DNA from: Streptomyces sp. NRRL S-646 | GTDB taxonomy: Bacteria; Actinomycetota; Actinomycetes; Streptomycetales; Streptomycetaceae | DNA: 64,000 nucleotides | Reading direction: 5' to 3' | Assembly: GCF_000720765.1 (NCBI RefSeq) | Contig: NZ_JODC01000019.1 | Span: forward strand, 1-64,000 | Part shown: in pieces, positions 16,202 to 27,756 of the stretch | Layout of the letters: each line of letters begins with the position of its first letter | How positions within the stretch are numbered: the stretch's first letter is position 1 | Notes under the pieces: generated by a model | Database searches by the model: none | Seen by the model: the letters and a program-made list of their open reading frames with translations, nothing else | What the model was told of the DNA's origin: nothing | Position numbers and translations under genes: made by a program

Positions 16202-16688
16202 CCACGTACGCCTCGGCCGGCTTCTCCAGCACGATCATGGGTACGCCGTCGTTGCCCTGCGAGGTGCCCACGGCCTGGTAGCCCACCCGGCGGTACAGCC
16301 GCAGGTTGCCCTCGCTGCGGTGGCCGGTGTGGAGGCGGAACACCTTCGCGCCGCGCTCCTCCGCCAGCGCCGACTCGGCCGCGCGCAGCAGCCGCGCGCC
16401 GATGCCGTGGCCCTGCAGGCGGGGGTGGACGCAGAGCTTGCCGATGGCGGCGGAGCCGTCCTCGGTGACGCGGCCGCGGACCGAGCCGACGACCTCCTCG
16501 CCGAGCCGCGCCACATAGACGCAGTCGGCGGCCACCTCCTGGCGGACCGAGTCCAGGCTCTGGACGAGCGGGTCGATGCGGTAGTTGCCGTACAGCGCCG
16601 CCTCGCTCTGGAAGCACAGGTACTGGAGCTTGAAGATCTGCTCTGCATCCTGCTCGGTCGCCACCGAGATGGTCACGCTCATGCCCAT
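16191..16688 (-). CDS. GNAT-family N-acetyltransferase (165 aa)
   Basis: Acetyl-CoA dependent acetyltransferase with unknown substrate. The acetyl-CoA loop is HPRLQGHGIGARLLRAAE, preceded by the strand AAIGKLCV and followed by VFRLHTGHRSEGNLRLYRRVGY, the usual GNAT order. The ATG at 16688 (MGMSVTISVA) is preferred for the GGGAGG site nine bases upstream; the next ATG at 16682 is also possible. Confidence 0.87.
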   Translation of the reverse strand: MGMSVTISVATEQDAEQIFKLQYLCFQSEAALYGNYRIDPLVQSLDSVRQEVAADCVYVARLGEEVVGSVRGRVTEDGSAAIGKLCVHPRLQGHGIGARLLRAAESALAEERGAKVFRLHTGHRSEGNLRLYRRVGYQAVGTSQGNDGVPMIVLEKPAEAYVATA

Positions 16689-16734
16689 GTGCGCACGCCT
16701 CCCGCTCACCTGATCGCCACGTTGTCCCTCACTC

Positions 16735-17241
16735 CTATCCCCGCGGTTCGCGGGCCGCAACCTCCGGCGAGAGCAAACGACGCAGACATCCCAGGCATCT
16801 GGAACGTTCCGGGCCGAGACTGCCCTGTGAGATACCCAACTCCCCCGCGATTTCCCGGTATGTCAGGTCCTTCGGGGACAGCAGGGCCTCCATCAGGCTG
16901 GGGCAGCGGCCGGGCAGGCGGCGGACGGCGTCCCGCAGGGCCCGGCGCCGGGCGGCCGCGAGGGCCAGCTGTTCGGGATCGCGGTCGATGTCGTCGGCCG
17001 GCTCGATGCCGTACGGCCGTTCGTGTCGGGTCGTACGGCGGGTGCGGCGCACCTCTGAGCGGACGGCGCTGCGCAGCCAGCGCTCGGGGTCGGGCGGCGG
17101 GCCGTCCACCTCGAGGTGTTCCAGGAGGCGGAGCCAGACCGCCTGTTCCAGGTCGCCCGGCTCGGCTCCGGAGGCATGTGCCTCGGCGGAGGCCTCGGCG
17201 GTGAGCAGCGGGCGCAGGGCGGCAACCAGGTCATGCGTCAT
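16735..17241 (-). CDS. ECF-like RNA polymerase sigma factor (168 aa)
   Basis: Probable alternative sigma factor. An N-terminal region-2-like helical part (about 25-70, LEQAVWLRLLEHLE, PERWLRSAVRSEVRR) is followed by a region 4 helix-turn-helix (about 105-160, RLPGRCPSLMEALL, LTYREIAGELGISQGSLG, ERSRCLGCLRRLL). No anti-sigma factor gene is adjacent. The ATG is at 17241. The weak region 2 leaves open that it is a sigma-like HTH protein rather than a full ECF factor. Confidence 0.82.
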   Translation of the reverse strand: MTHDLVAALRPLLTAEASAEAHASGAEPGDLEQAVWLRLLEHLEVDGPPPDPERWLRSAVRSEVRRTRRTTRHERPYGIEPADDIDRDPEQLALAAARRRALRDAVRRLPGRCPSLMEALLSPKDLTYREIAGELGISQGSLGPERSRCLGCLRRLLSPEVAAREPRG

Positions 17242-17315
17242 ATGCGGTTCGACGCGGCCGCCCGGGGCCGAGTTGCCCGGACGGCCGACGGTTCACCCCA
17301 ACCGGGGCCAGGGGC

Positions 17316-18479
17316 TCATCCGTTGACGAAGTCCTCGCGGGCCAGCACGCCGGTGTCCGCGTTGTCCGTGAAGACGCCGTCGATGCCGGTGGCGAAGTAC
17401 GTCTTGAAGGCGCCGAAGGGGTCGCCGTACGCGTCCGCGGCCGTGCCCTTGCGGTATTCCGCCGGCAGGAACGGGTTCTCGTTGCGCATGGTGTACGGGT
17501 GCAGGATCAGGCCGACCTTGTGCGCGTCGGAGACGAGGGTGGTCTCCTTGTCGAGGCTGCCGTCCGCCTTCTTGGTGATGATCAGGTCGAGGGTCGGGCC
17601 GAGGCCCTGCGCGAAACCGGCCATCTCCCTGAGGCCCTTCGGGGTGATCAGGTCGGCGACGGTGCGCGGGTCGCCCGCCTCGACGAAGTCCCAGGGGCGG
17701 CTGCTCGCGCCGGACAGGAGCACCACCAGCGGGTTGTCGACCAGCTTGTTCAGGCGCTGGATGCTGCTCGGCTCGAAGGACTGCAGGATGACCGGCGAGT
17801 TCCGCCTGTCCTTGCCGTACTTGTGCAGCAGCTTGGCGACCCGCTCCTCCAGGCCGAGGCCGAGCTTGCGGAAGTAGGTGGGGTGCTTGGTCTCGGGGTA
17901 GATCCAGACCTGCTTGCCACGCTTGCGGGTCTGCTCGTCCTGCCACTTCAGGACCTCTTCGAAGGTGGGGATCTCCCAGCGGCCGTTGTAGATCGTGTTG
18001 TGCGGGCGGTTGGCCGGAATCCGCTCGATCGCGCGCAGCGTCTTCAGCTCCGCAAGGGTGAAGTCCTCGGTGAACCAGCCGGTGGTGGAGACGCCGTCGA
18101 GCACCTTGGTGGTCTTGCGGTCGGCGAACTCGGGGTGGTCGGCGACGTTCGTCGTCCCGCCGATCTCCGGCTCGTGGCGGCAGACGAGATGGCCGTCCTT
18201 GGTGGGGACCAGGTCGCCGGCCTCGACGATGTCGGCGCCCAGGTCGAGGGCCAGGTTGTACGAGCCGAAGGTGTGCTCGGGCCGGTAGCCGCTGGCTCCG
18301 CGGTGGCCGATGATCGTCGGCTTGGGCAGGCTCTTCAGCCCGCCGTGCGCGTACCCGGCGCCCGCCGCTCTCGCCGTGCCGGACAGGCCGAGCACGGCTC
18401 CACCCGCACCGAGTACCGCCGCGCCGAGGAGGGCCCGTCGTCCGGTACTGCCTGTCTGCTCGTTCTCCTGCGTTCCCAT
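17316..18479 (-). CDS. glpQ: Secreted glycerophosphodiester phosphodiesterase
   Basis: Hydrolyses glycerophosphodiesters to glycerol-3-phosphate and an alcohol outside the cell. A twin-arginine-like signal (STGRRALLGAAVLG) ends near ARAAGA at about residue 40. The GDPD domain shows IIGHRGASGYRPEHT (catalytic HR and metal Glu), the second His in LVPTKDGHLVCRHEP and WIYPETKHP. The ATG at 18479 has a GGGGAGG site; an upstream frame to 18704 is not used. 387 aa is normal for secreted GlpQ. Confidence 0.93.
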   Translation of the reverse strand: MGTQENEQTGSTGRRALLGAAVLGAGGAVLGLSGTARAAGAGYAHGGLKSLPKPTIIGHRGASGYRPEHTFGSYNLALDLGADIVEAGDLVPTKDGHLVCRHEPEIGGTTNVADHPEFADRKTTKVLDGVSTTGWFTEDFTLAELKTLRAIERIPANRPHNTIYNGRWEIPTFEEVLKWQDEQTRKRGKQVWIYPETKHPTYFRKLGLGLEERVAKLLHKYGKDRRNSPVILQSFEPSSIQRLNKLVDNPLVVLLSGASSRPWDFVEAGDPRTVADLITPKGLREMAGFAQGLGPTLDLIITKKADGSLDKETTLVSDAHKVGLILHPYTMRNENPFLPAEYRKGTAADAYGDPFGAFKTYFATGIDGVFTDNADTGVLAREDFVNG

Positions 18480-18841
18480 GAGCGCCTCCCCTGACGTCGG
18501 CTCGATCTGTTCTCTCAGCGCGCCGATCGTAGGGGCGTGGACATGACGCGAGGGAGGCATGGGCCGGAACATGCGGGTGACTCGGGATGTCGTATGAGGT
18601 CCTCCGGGGAACGACGTCCGACGAGCGGTGAACGGGCCCGCGCGGCTCGCCCGTTCGGCGGCGAGTCGTCCGTCACATCGTTCCGGGCTGTTACCGGCGG
18701 ACAACGCCGCGTCACCGCAGGTAAACCCACGTCAACAGTGCGTAAGACCTCCGTGAACCCGATGTGCAAGACCCCGGTGACCGCGAGTATCGTCCTCACC
18801 TGCACATACTCATACCGAATCCCTTGACACCGGAGGGCCCG
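18480..18841. other. Divergent intergenic region, glpQ/plsC
   Basis: A 362-bp gap between two divergent genes that must contain both promoters. I see no convincing long dyad, repeat or small gene. A TTGACA at about 18823-18828 lies too close to the plsC start to be its -35. Confidence 0.5.
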
Positions 18842-19513
18842 TTGTCCCGCTTCGCGCTCATCAAGGCAGTGCTCGGACCGATCATGCGCCTGATGTTCCG
18901 CCCACAGGTGGAGGGCGCGGAGCACATCCCGGGCGACGGTCCGGTCATCCTGGCCGGCAACCACCTCACCTTCATCGACTCGATGATCCTTCCGCTGGTC
19001 TGCGACCGCCAGGTGTTCTTCATCGGCAAGGACGAGTACGTCACCGGCAAGAGCCTCAAGGGCCGGCTGATGGCCTGGTTCTTCACCGGCGTCGGCATGA
19101 TCCCGGTGGACCGCGACGGCGGCCGGGGCGGTGTCGCTGCGCTGATGACCGGGCGGCGGGTGCTGGAGGAGGGCAAGGTCTTCGGGATCTATCCCGAGGG
19201 CACGCGGTCGCCCGACGGACGGCTGTACCGGGGGCGTACCGGCATCGCGCGGCTGACGCTGATGACGGGGGCGCCGGTGGTTCCCTTCGCGATGATCGGC
19301 ACGGACAAGTTGCAGCCGGGCGGGGCGGGGATGCCCCGCCCGGGGCGGGTCACTGTTCGGTTCGGTGAGGCGATGGAGTTTTCCCGTTACGACGGGATGG
19401 ACCGGGATCGGTATGTGCTGCGGGCGGTCACCGACTCCGTGATGGCTGAGGTCATGCGCCTGTCCGGGCAGGAATATGTGGACATGTATGCGACCAAGGC
19501 CAAGGCTGCTTAA
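18842..19513 (+). CDS. 1-acyl-sn-glycerol-3-phosphate acyltransferase (PlsC family)
   Basis: Acylates lysophosphatidate or a related lysolipid in phospholipid synthesis at the membrane. The acyltransferase motifs are complete: NHLTFID (HX4D, about residue 41), GVGMIPVDRDG, IYPEGTRSPDG (EGTR) and APVVPFAMIGTDKL. The 223-aa length is usual. TTG at 18842 is chosen because GGAGGG sits five bases upstream; a frame back to 18764 has no ribosome binding site. The 3' end meets a dispersed hairpin element at 19543. Confidence 0.9.
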   Translation: MSRFALIKAVLGPIMRLMFRPQVEGAEHIPGDGPVILAGNHLTFIDSMILPLVCDRQVFFIGKDEYVTGKSLKGRLMAWFFTGVGMIPVDRDGGRGGVAALMTGRRVLEEGKVFGIYPEGTRSPDGRLYRGRTGIARLTLMTGAPVVPFAMIGTDKLQPGGAGMPRPGRVTVRFGEAMEFSRYDGMDRDRYVLRAVTDSVMAEVMRLSGQEYVDMYATKAKAA

Positions 19514-19542
19514 GGGTTCGTTGTCGGGTGCGGCTTTGTGGG

Positions 19543-19602
19543 GGCTGGTCGCGCCCACGCGGCGGTAGCCGCAAATCGATTCAGCCCCGCGCCCCTTCAG
19601 CG
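19543..19602. repeat. Dispersed two-hairpin element, copy 1
   Basis: ggctggtcgcgcc...ccgcaaatcgattcagccccgcgccccttcag matches five other intergenic copies in this window. It lies between the convergent plsC and MFS genes and supplies the last codons and stop of the MFS gene (stop at 19581-19583). Confidence 0.85.
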
Positions 19603-21119
19603 GCGGTGTCCAGCCGTTGGCCTCGCAGCATGAACCATGCCGCAATCGCCGTAGCGACAAGTACGGCTGCGCCTGCGCCCGCTGCGATCGCGAGGCCGTC
19701 GACGAAGGCCGCTCGGGCCGAGGTCAGCAGCGCCTGTGCGGTGTCCGTTGGCATTCCCGCCGCCGCCTCCACCGCTCCGCCCAGTGACTCGTGTGCCCCT
19801 GACGGAGTTCCCGTCGGAGCTGCAAAGCCTCGATAGACGCCGGTGACGATCGAGCCCAGGACCGCGATGCCGAGGGCCGCGCCGAGTTCGTAGGCCGTTT
19901 CCGAGACCGCTGAGGCCGCGCCTGCCTGTTCCTTCGGTACGGAGGAGAGGATGACGTCGGCCGTCACCGTGAAGGAGAAGCCGGCGCCGACTCCTACGAC
20001 CAGGAGCGCGGCACCGAGCAGCGGGTAACCGGTCGACTGATCCAGGGTCGTCAGGGCGGCGAGTGCCAGCCCCACCGCCGCCAGGCCGCCCGCGACCACC
20101 GCCCGTACCGAGAAGCGGCGCGCCGCGCGGCCCGCGATCAGGCCCGCCGCCACCGCGCCCACCGCCGCGGGCAGTTCGGCCAGGCCCGCCTCGAACGGGC
20201 GCCTGCCCTGGACGAGTTGCAGGTACTGGGAGAGGAAGAAGACCAGGCCGGACAGGCCGAGGATGGTCAGCAGGTCGGCCAGGACCGCGGCGCTGAAGCC
20301 GCGGTTGCGGAACAGGCGCATGTCCAGCAGCGGGGTGGGGAGCGTGAGCTGGCGGCGGATGAACCAGTACAGCGCAGCCGCGCCCAGTGCGCCCGCGGCG
20401 AGCGTGGGCCACTCGAAGCCGTGGGTTGCGGCCTCCTTGACCGCGTAGACGACGCCGATCACACCGACCAGGGACAGGACGACGCTGGTCAGGTCCCACG
20501 GGCCCGGGTTCGGGTTGCGGGACTCCGGCAGCGTGCGGATGCCGACCAGCACCAGGACCACCATCACGGGGAGGTTGATCAGGAAGACCGACCCCCACCA
20601 GAAGTGTTCGAGCAGGAAGCCGCCCGCGATCGGGCCGACGGCCGTGCCCGCGGAGGCGGTGGCGCCCCAGATGCCCACGGCGAGGCTGCGTTCGCGCGGA
20701 TCGTGGAAGAGGTTGCGGATCAGGGCGAGGGTGGCCGGCATGAGGGTGGCGCCCGCGACGCCGAGCAGGGCGCGGGCCAGGATCATCAACTCGGGTGTCG
20801 TCGCGTAGGCGTTGAGGACCGATATCGCGCCGAACGCCGTGGCGCCGCCGAGCAGGATCCGCTTGCGGCCGATGCGGTCGCCGAGGCTGCCCATCGACAC
20901 CAGCAGGCCCGCGATGACGAAGGAGTAGACGTCTCCGATCCACAGGAGCTGGGTGCCGGAGGGCTTGAGGTCCTCGCTGATGTAGGGGGTCGCGAGACCA
21001 AGGACGGTCGCGTCGACGGCCACCAGCAGCACGGCGAGCACCAGGACGGAGAGCGCGAGCCAGCGGCCCGGGCGCTTCACCGCCTCGGTCGTGGTCGCCG
21101 GCTGCAGGGTGCTGGTCAT
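19581..21119 (-). CDS. MFS multidrug efflux transporter, 14-TM DHA2 type
   Basis: Proton-coupled drug exporter of the DHA2 (EmrB/QacA) group. About 14 hydrophobic helices cover 512 aa. Motif A is MGSLGDRIGRKRILLGG after helix 2, VDATVLGLATPYI matches motif D in helix 1, and the antiporter motif C region is GATASAGTAVGPIAGGFL. The ATG at 21119 overlaps the upstream TetR stop by four bases (ATGA), so the regulator and pump are translationally coupled. The C-terminal residues EGARG and the stop codon come from a dispersed repeat. Confidence 0.93.
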   Translation of the reverse strand: MTSTLQPATTTEAVKRPGRWLALSVLVLAVLLVAVDATVLGLATPYISEDLKPSGTQLLWIGDVYSFVIAGLLVSMGSLGDRIGRKRILLGGATAFGAISVLNAYATTPELMILARALLGVAGATLMPATLALIRNLFHDPRERSLAVGIWGATASAGTAVGPIAGGFLLEHFWWGSVFLINLPVMVVLVLVGIRTLPESRNPNPGPWDLTSVVLSLVGVIGVVYAVKEAATHGFEWPTLAAGALGAAALYWFIRRQLTLPTPLLDMRLFRNRGFSAAVLADLLTILGLSGLVFFLSQYLQLVQGRRPFEAGLAELPAAVGAVAAGLIAGRAARRFSVRAVVAGGLAAVGLALAALTTLDQSTGYPLLGAALLVVGVGAGFSFTVTADVILSSVPKEQAGAASAVSETAYELGAALGIAVLGSIVTGVYRGFAAPTGTPSGAHESLGGAVEAAAGMPTDTAQALLTSARAAFVDGLAIAAGAGAAVLVATAIAAWFMLRGQRLDTAAEGARG

Positions 21120-21664
21120 GATTCCTCTCTCCGTAGCGCGCCGCCGAGCAGGAGCTCGGCGACCATGTGGGTGAAGTCCTTGGGGGCGACGCGGCCGTCG
21201 TGCATGGCCCAGGCGCACGAGGCGATCAGGCCGTAGAGCGCCTCCGTGAGCCAGACAGGGGTGAGATCGATACGGAACTCGCCCGCTTGCTGACCCCGCA
21301 CGAACAGCGCGCCGATGCGGGTGTCCAGCCGCTGCCAGCCCGCGTCCTGGCCGGCTTCCCAGAGCTGGCTCTCGCCGTACAGGAAGGCGAGCAGCCCGGC
21401 GGCGGGCTGAATCTCGCTCACCAGCCTGCGCACGGCCTCGCTCGCGGTTCCCTCGTCCAGCAGGGCGGCGTCCAGCGCCGCCTCGCACTCCGCGATGCCG
21501 AGCGCTTCGAGCGCCCTTACCAGCGCGTCACGGCCCGCGAAGTGGCGGTGCAGCGTGGCGCGGCTGATCCCGGCGGCCTTGGCGACCTCGTCCATGGTCG
21601 CGGTGGATTTGCGGGTCAGCAGGGCTGCGGCGGTGCGCAGTACGTGGTCACGGTCGACGGCCAT
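21116..21664 (-). CDS. TetR-family repressor of the adjacent MFS pump
   Basis: One-component regulator, probably a self-repressor that also controls the efflux gene. The N-terminal HTH (about 1-47) reads HVLRTAAALLTRKSTATM then EVAKAAGISRATLHRHFAGRD; the C-terminal ligand domain is divergent. ATG at 21664 is chosen; the ATG at 21682 lies inside the operator region. A perfect TGAGAC-N6-GTCTCA dyad lies just upstream (21684-21701). The inducer is unknown. Confidence 0.9.
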   Translation of the reverse strand: MAVDRDHVLRTAAALLTRKSTATMDEVAKAAGISRATLHRHFAGRDALVRALEALGIAECEAALDAALLDEGTASEAVRRLVSEIQPAAGLLAFLYGESQLWEAGQDAGWQRLDTRIGALFVRGQQAGEFRIDLTPVWLTEALYGLIASCAWAMHDGRVAPKDFTHMVAELLLGGALRREES

Positions 21665-21683
21665 GAGACGAGCGTAGAGCATG

Positions 21684-21701
21684 TGAGACGTTCATGTCTC
21701 A
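21684..21701. promoter_or_regulatory. Probable TetR operator
   Basis: tgagac (21684-21689) and gtctca (21696-21701) form a perfect dyad with a 6-nt centre, 20 bp upstream of the tetR start. Further half-sites occur at the start codon (atgagacg, 21663) and near 21715 (gcgtctca). The spacing fits TetR-type autorepression. Confidence 0.6.
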
Positions 21702-21746
21702 TTCTGGGCGTGTGCGTCTCACGGTGGCGAGGGTTGCTGCCGGATT

Positions 21747-22718
21747 TCAGTGCCAGGGCAGCTGCCCGCGCCGCTCCCAGTACGCCTGCGGGTTCTCCAC
21801 CAGTTCGGCCAGGCGGGCCAGCTGGTCCTCGTCCAGGTCCACGACCGCCGCGTGCAGGTTGGAGGCGAGCTGGGTGGCGGTCGCCGCGCCGGAGAGCACG
21901 ACCCCGACCCAGGGCCGGCGCAGGATCACGGCGAGGGCCACCGCGTCGCAGCCCAGAGACGTTTCTGCGGCTACGGCCTTCAGGGCGTCCGGCGCATACG
22001 GGTCCGCGAGGCGGCCGTTGGCCATGCCCTCTTTGACGATCACCGTGAGCCCGGCGTCGTGCGCCTCGGCGAGGGCGGGGGCGGCCGAGGTCTCCAGCAC
22101 GTTGTACGTCGACTGGACGGTACGGAAGAGGGGCTCGCCGTCGACCGTCACGGCAAGGGCGGCGCGGATGGCCTCGGCCTGCGCCGGGCCGCTGGTGGAG
22201 AAGCCGATGGTGGTGCCCTCGGCGGCCGCCTCCGCAAGCTTCGCGTGGAGTTCCTTGTCGGTGAGGGCAGGGCTGTCCGGGGTCACCGAGTGGATCTGGT
22301 AGAGGTCGAGGCGGTCGCCGAGCAGTTCTGCGCTCTCGGCGCGCTGGCGCTCGTAGGTCCCCAGGCGGTGGTCCTTGACCTCGTGCGTCTCGGCGTCCGC
22401 CGACCAGCCGGCGGTGTAGGTGTAGCCCCACTTGCTGCCCACGACGATGTCGTCGAAGGAAGGGCGGGCGTTCAGCCAGTCGGCGAGGAACTCCTCGGAG
22501 CGGCCGTAGGAGCGGGCCACGTCGAAGTAGCGGACGCCCTGGGCGTAGGCGGCGTCGAGGAGTTCGTGGGTGCGCAGGCGCAGGGCGTCGACGGTGCGCT
22601 CGGCCGGGAGGTCGTCCTCCCGGCCGAGATTGATGTAGCCCGGACGGCCGACGGCGGCGAGACCCAGTCCGATGTGCGCGGTGGGCGTGGTCGCGTGGGC
22701 CAGGCGGCTGAAGGGCAT
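21747..22718 (-). CDS. Aldo/keto reductase
   Basis: NADPH-dependent aldo/keto reductase with unknown substrate. The catalytic tetrad region is visible: D and Y in VRYFDVARSYGRSEEFL, K in VVGSKWGY and H in DLYQIHSVTPDS; the cofactor part follows (GVVLSGAATATQLASNL). The ATG at 22718 with AGGGAG is preferred over one at 22778. The length of 323 aa suits the family. Transcribed alone after the lipase. Confidence 0.92.
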   Translation of the reverse strand: MPFSRLAHATTPTAHIGLGLAAVGRPGYINLGREDDLPAERTVDALRLRTHELLDAAYAQGVRYFDVARSYGRSEEFLADWLNARPSFDDIVVGSKWGYTYTAGWSADAETHEVKDHRLGTYERQRAESAELLGDRLDLYQIHSVTPDSPALTDKELHAKLAEAAAEGTTIGFSTSGPAQAEAIRAALAVTVDGEPLFRTVQSTYNVLETSAAPALAEAHDAGLTVIVKEGMANGRLADPYAPDALKAVAAETSLGCDAVALAVILRRPWVGVVLSGAATATQLASNLHAAVVDLDEDQLARLAELVENPQAYWERRGQLPWH

Positions 22719-22744
22719 GGTGACTCCCTGCACGATCGGTGGAG

Positions 22745-22771
22745 GAGATCCCGCATCAGGAGGGGGATCTC
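22745..22771 (-). terminator. Hairpin after the lipase gene
   Basis: gagatccc (22745-22752) pairs with gggatctc (22764-22771). It lies 42-68 nt past the stop of the minus-strand lipase gene and just before the aldo/keto reductase start. Confidence 0.5.
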
Positions 22772-22812
22772 GCACCAATCTACCCAGCCGCGTGCGGTTC
22801 AGCCCGCCCTCG

Positions 22813-23631
22813 TCAGACGCAGCGCGGCACGAAGGCGGGGTCGGCCGGCCCCTTGCGCTCCAGGGCGTTGAGGACCCACTGCTCGACCAGCGGCGACTTG
22901 GGGGCCTGGTCGTGCTCGGTGGTGTCGAGGGGGCAGCGGTCCTGGAGGAGGACGTCGGTCACGTACGAGTCCGGGCCCTTGAGGAAGGCGCTGGTGTACG
23001 GCATCACGACCTCGTCGTACTTGGTGGCGATCACCGTGTAGTCGGGGCCCACCGGGGTCTCGGGGTCGGAGTTGAGCTTCTGCAGGAAGTCCGAGCCGGC
23101 GGTCTGGTCGACGCAGGAGTCGCAGACGGTGGCGCCGGCCGCGAGAGCAAGGGGGTTGGTGGTGCCGTGGTTGGACGGCACGATGCCGACGAGGTCGTCG
23201 ACCTTGGTCGCGCCGCCGAGGAACTTGACGTAGTAGCGGGGCATCATGCCGCCCTGGCTGTGCCCGACGATGTCCACCTTCTTGGCGCCGGTCGCGCCGA
23301 GCACGGCGTTCACGAAGTCCCGCAGCTCGGCCGCCGAGTCCGGGATCGGGGCGGTCTCCAGGCCTCCGTACTCGAAGGAGAAGACGCAGTAACCGGCGTT
23401 CGCCAGCGCGGGCGAGAGGGTCAGCCAGTTCTCGTACGAGGTCTTGAAGGTGCCGTTCACCAGGACCACCGGCTGCGGATGGGCCGAGTCCGGCTTGCAG
23501 GACCAGTCGTTGGAGCCGGGCGGCGGAGTGTCGGCGGCGTCCGCGGGAGCGGTGAGCCCGAAGGCGCACAGGGCCGCTGTGGCGGTGACGGCGAGAAGGC
23601 GGGCTGTTCGTCTGGTACCTCGGGCGCGCAT
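22813..23631 (-). CDS. Secreted alpha/beta-hydrolase lipase/esterase
   Basis: Extracellular lipase or esterase. A Sec-type signal peptide covers about residues 1-33 (basic start, then LLAVTATAALCAFGL, ending ADA-AD). The hydrolase core has the oxyanion region VVLVNGTFKTSYENW, the nucleophile elbow GHSQGG near residue 124, and probable acid/His residues in the C-terminal half; six Cys suggest disulfides. The ATG is at 23631 and 272 aa is typical for Streptomyces lipases of this type. Confidence 0.88.
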   Translation of the reverse strand: MRARGTRRTARLLAVTATAALCAFGLTAPADAADTPPPGSNDWSCKPDSAHPQPVVLVNGTFKTSYENWLTLSPALANAGYCVFSFEYGGLETAPIPDSAAELRDFVNAVLGATGAKKVDIVGHSQGGMMPRYYVKFLGGATKVDDLVGIVPSNHGTTNPLALAAGATVCDSCVDQTAGSDFLQKLNSDPETPVGPDYTVIATKYDEVVMPYTSAFLKGPDSYVTDVLLQDRCPLDTTEHDQAPKSPLVEQWVLNALERKGPADPAFVPRCV

Positions 23632-23777
23632 GACGTCCCTTTCATGCTCGGCAGCGATCGACCGGTGTTCGGCATTGTCGACCGGGTAACCGGAATGGTT
23701 ACCTCCGAGTAGAGCGGCGTCAAGGTTTCGGCCAGTGGCCGAATCTCATCTGTTACCAACCGGCCCAGGCAGCACGA

Positions 23778-23804
23778 AGGGCCCGGACGCGATGTCCGGG
23801 CCCT
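23778..23804 (-). terminator. argH terminator hairpin
   Basis: agggcccggac (23778-23788) and gtccgggccct (23794-23804) form a perfect 11-bp stem around gcgat, with outer gcagcac/gtgctgc pairing at 23769 and 23810. It starts 23 nt downstream of the argH stop. Confidence 0.85.
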
Positions 23805-23826
23805 GCTGTGTGCTGCGGTGCGGCCG

Positions 23827-26508
<2,682 letters not shown>

Positions 26509-26518
26509 TCACACCGCA

Positions 26519-26563
26519 TTCACTGATATGCATGAGTATGCAGTGCTCTGCATGATTCGTCAA
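26519..26563 (-). promoter_or_regulatory. argG promoter covered by ARG boxes
   Basis: On the minus strand a -35 TTGACG (26558-26563) and -10 CATACT (26535-26540) are 17 bp apart. The spacer and the region past -10 contain repeated TGCAT/ATGCA cores at 26529-26533, 26538-26542 and 26549-26553, matching the two-box operator of ArgR. The arrangement predicts direct blocking of RNA polymerase. Confidence 0.82.
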
Positions 26564-26698
26564 TCAGACCCGGGCGGCAGGCGGGGCGTGGAGAAGTTCT
26601 GAAGGGAGCTTGAACAAACGAAACCGCTTACCCGTACTTCACCCCGAACGCCGGCGCCGCGTTTGTAAACCCACTCCTGACCCAAGTGAGGCATCCGC

Positions 26699-27586
26699 AT
26701 GTCCAGGGCTCTTCCGAAGTACAACAAGCGTCGCGTCGCGATCATCGGCGGCGCTGCCGCGGTGGCGCTGTCCGGAGCGGTGATCGCCGGTTCCGCCCTC
26801 GCCGGGACGCCGTCCAAGAGCAGCGGGAACAACGCCCGGACCCTGGCCGCGTCCCCCGGCACCATCACCTGCCAGGACGTCGCCTCCAAGCTCCCGGCGA
26901 TCCCCGCCTCCGCACAGGCCGAGGTCACCCGGAACCTCACGCTGCTGCAGACACAGATCCAGGAGGCCAACAAGCGGCTGGTCGACACGGTCGGCCAGGG
27001 CGGCCCGAACTTCGTGAACAACGCCATCCTGGGGCCCCTCAAGGACAAGCGGGTGGCCACGATCAACCGCATCGCCACCGCCATCGGGCGTACGGCGGCC
27101 AAGCCGACCGGCCTGGACTCGCTGGCGCCGTGCACCCTGAACGCCGGCGGCGCGAACACCGGTGCCAACAAGGGCGCCAACAACGGAAACGCCGGCAAGG
27201 GCAAGGCCGGCTCCGGGGCCGCCGCGAACAACGCGAACTCGGGCGCCTCCACCGCGGCCGGCGGTCAGGCGGCCGGCACCGCCGCCTCCGCAGCCGGCAC
27301 CATCACCTGCCCGGACGTCGCCTCCAAGCTCCCGGCGATCCCCGCCTCCGCACAGGCCGAGGTCACCCGGAACCTCACCCTGCTGCAGACACAGATCCAG
27401 GAGGCCAACAACCGGCTGCAGAGCACGGTCGGCCAGGGCGGCCCGAACTTCGTGCAGAACGCGATCCTCGGCCCGCTGGCCGACAAGCGGAAGTCGACCA
27501 TCGACCGCATCGCGATCTCCATCGGCCGCACCTCCGCCAAGCCCACCGGCCTGGACTCCCTGGCCGCCTGCACTCTCACCAAGTAA
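26699..27586 (+). CDS. Secreted protein with a duplicated ~90-aa domain
   Basis: Unrecognised exported protein. A basic N terminus and hydrophobic segment (VAIIGGAAAVALSGAVIAGSALA, about 13-35) form a signal peptide. Two copies of one domain, about residues 53-150 and 199-293, share TITC-DVASKLPAIPASAQ, a helix LLQTQIQEAN and the final PTGLDSLA-CTL; each has two Cys that could form a disulfide. A Gly/Ala/Asn-rich linker joins them. The DNA of the first ~110 bp of each copy is nearly identical. The ATG is at 26699. No enzyme motif is visible. Confidence 0.85.
   Translation: MSRALPKYNKRRVAIIGGAAAVALSGAVIAGSALAGTPSKSSGNNARTLAASPGTITCQDVASKLPAIPASAQAEVTRNLTLLQTQIQEANKRLVDTVGQGGPNFVNNAILGPLKDKRVATINRIATAIGRTAAKPTGLDSLAPCTLNAGGANTGANKGANNGNAGKGKAGSGAAANNANSGASTAAGGQAAGTAASAAGTITCPDVASKLPAIPASAQAEVTRNLTLLQTQIQEANNRLQSTVGQGGPNFVQNAILGPLADKRKSTIDRIAISIGRTSAKPTGLDSLAACTLTK
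26861..27580 (+). repeat. Internal gene duplication, 438-bp offset
   Basis: 26861-27140 and 27299-27580 are related copies. The first 110 or so bases of each differ at only two positions, while the remainder has diverged substantially at both DNA and protein level, suggesting partial gene conversion. Confidence 0.85.
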
Positions 27587-27708
27587 GGCGCGTGACAGGC
27601 GCTGTGGCCGCCCCGATCGAGCGCCGGCCGGGGCGGCCACGGACGGTGGCAGGCGATCGAAGGCCGGCCGAAGGAGCTGGACAGGCGGGGCCGGCAGATG
27701 GAGGTCGG

Positions 27709-27748
27709 CAAGTGGAGCTCGACAAGTGGAGCTCGACAAGTGGAGCTC
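27709..27748 (+). repeat. 14-bp tandem repeat, three copies
   Basis: caagtggagctcga recurs at 27709, 27723 and 27737 (the last copy cut to 12 bases). It lies between the secreted protein gene and the promoter of the PNPOx-like gene. Confidence 0.9.
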
Positions 27749-27756
27749 GCAATTCC

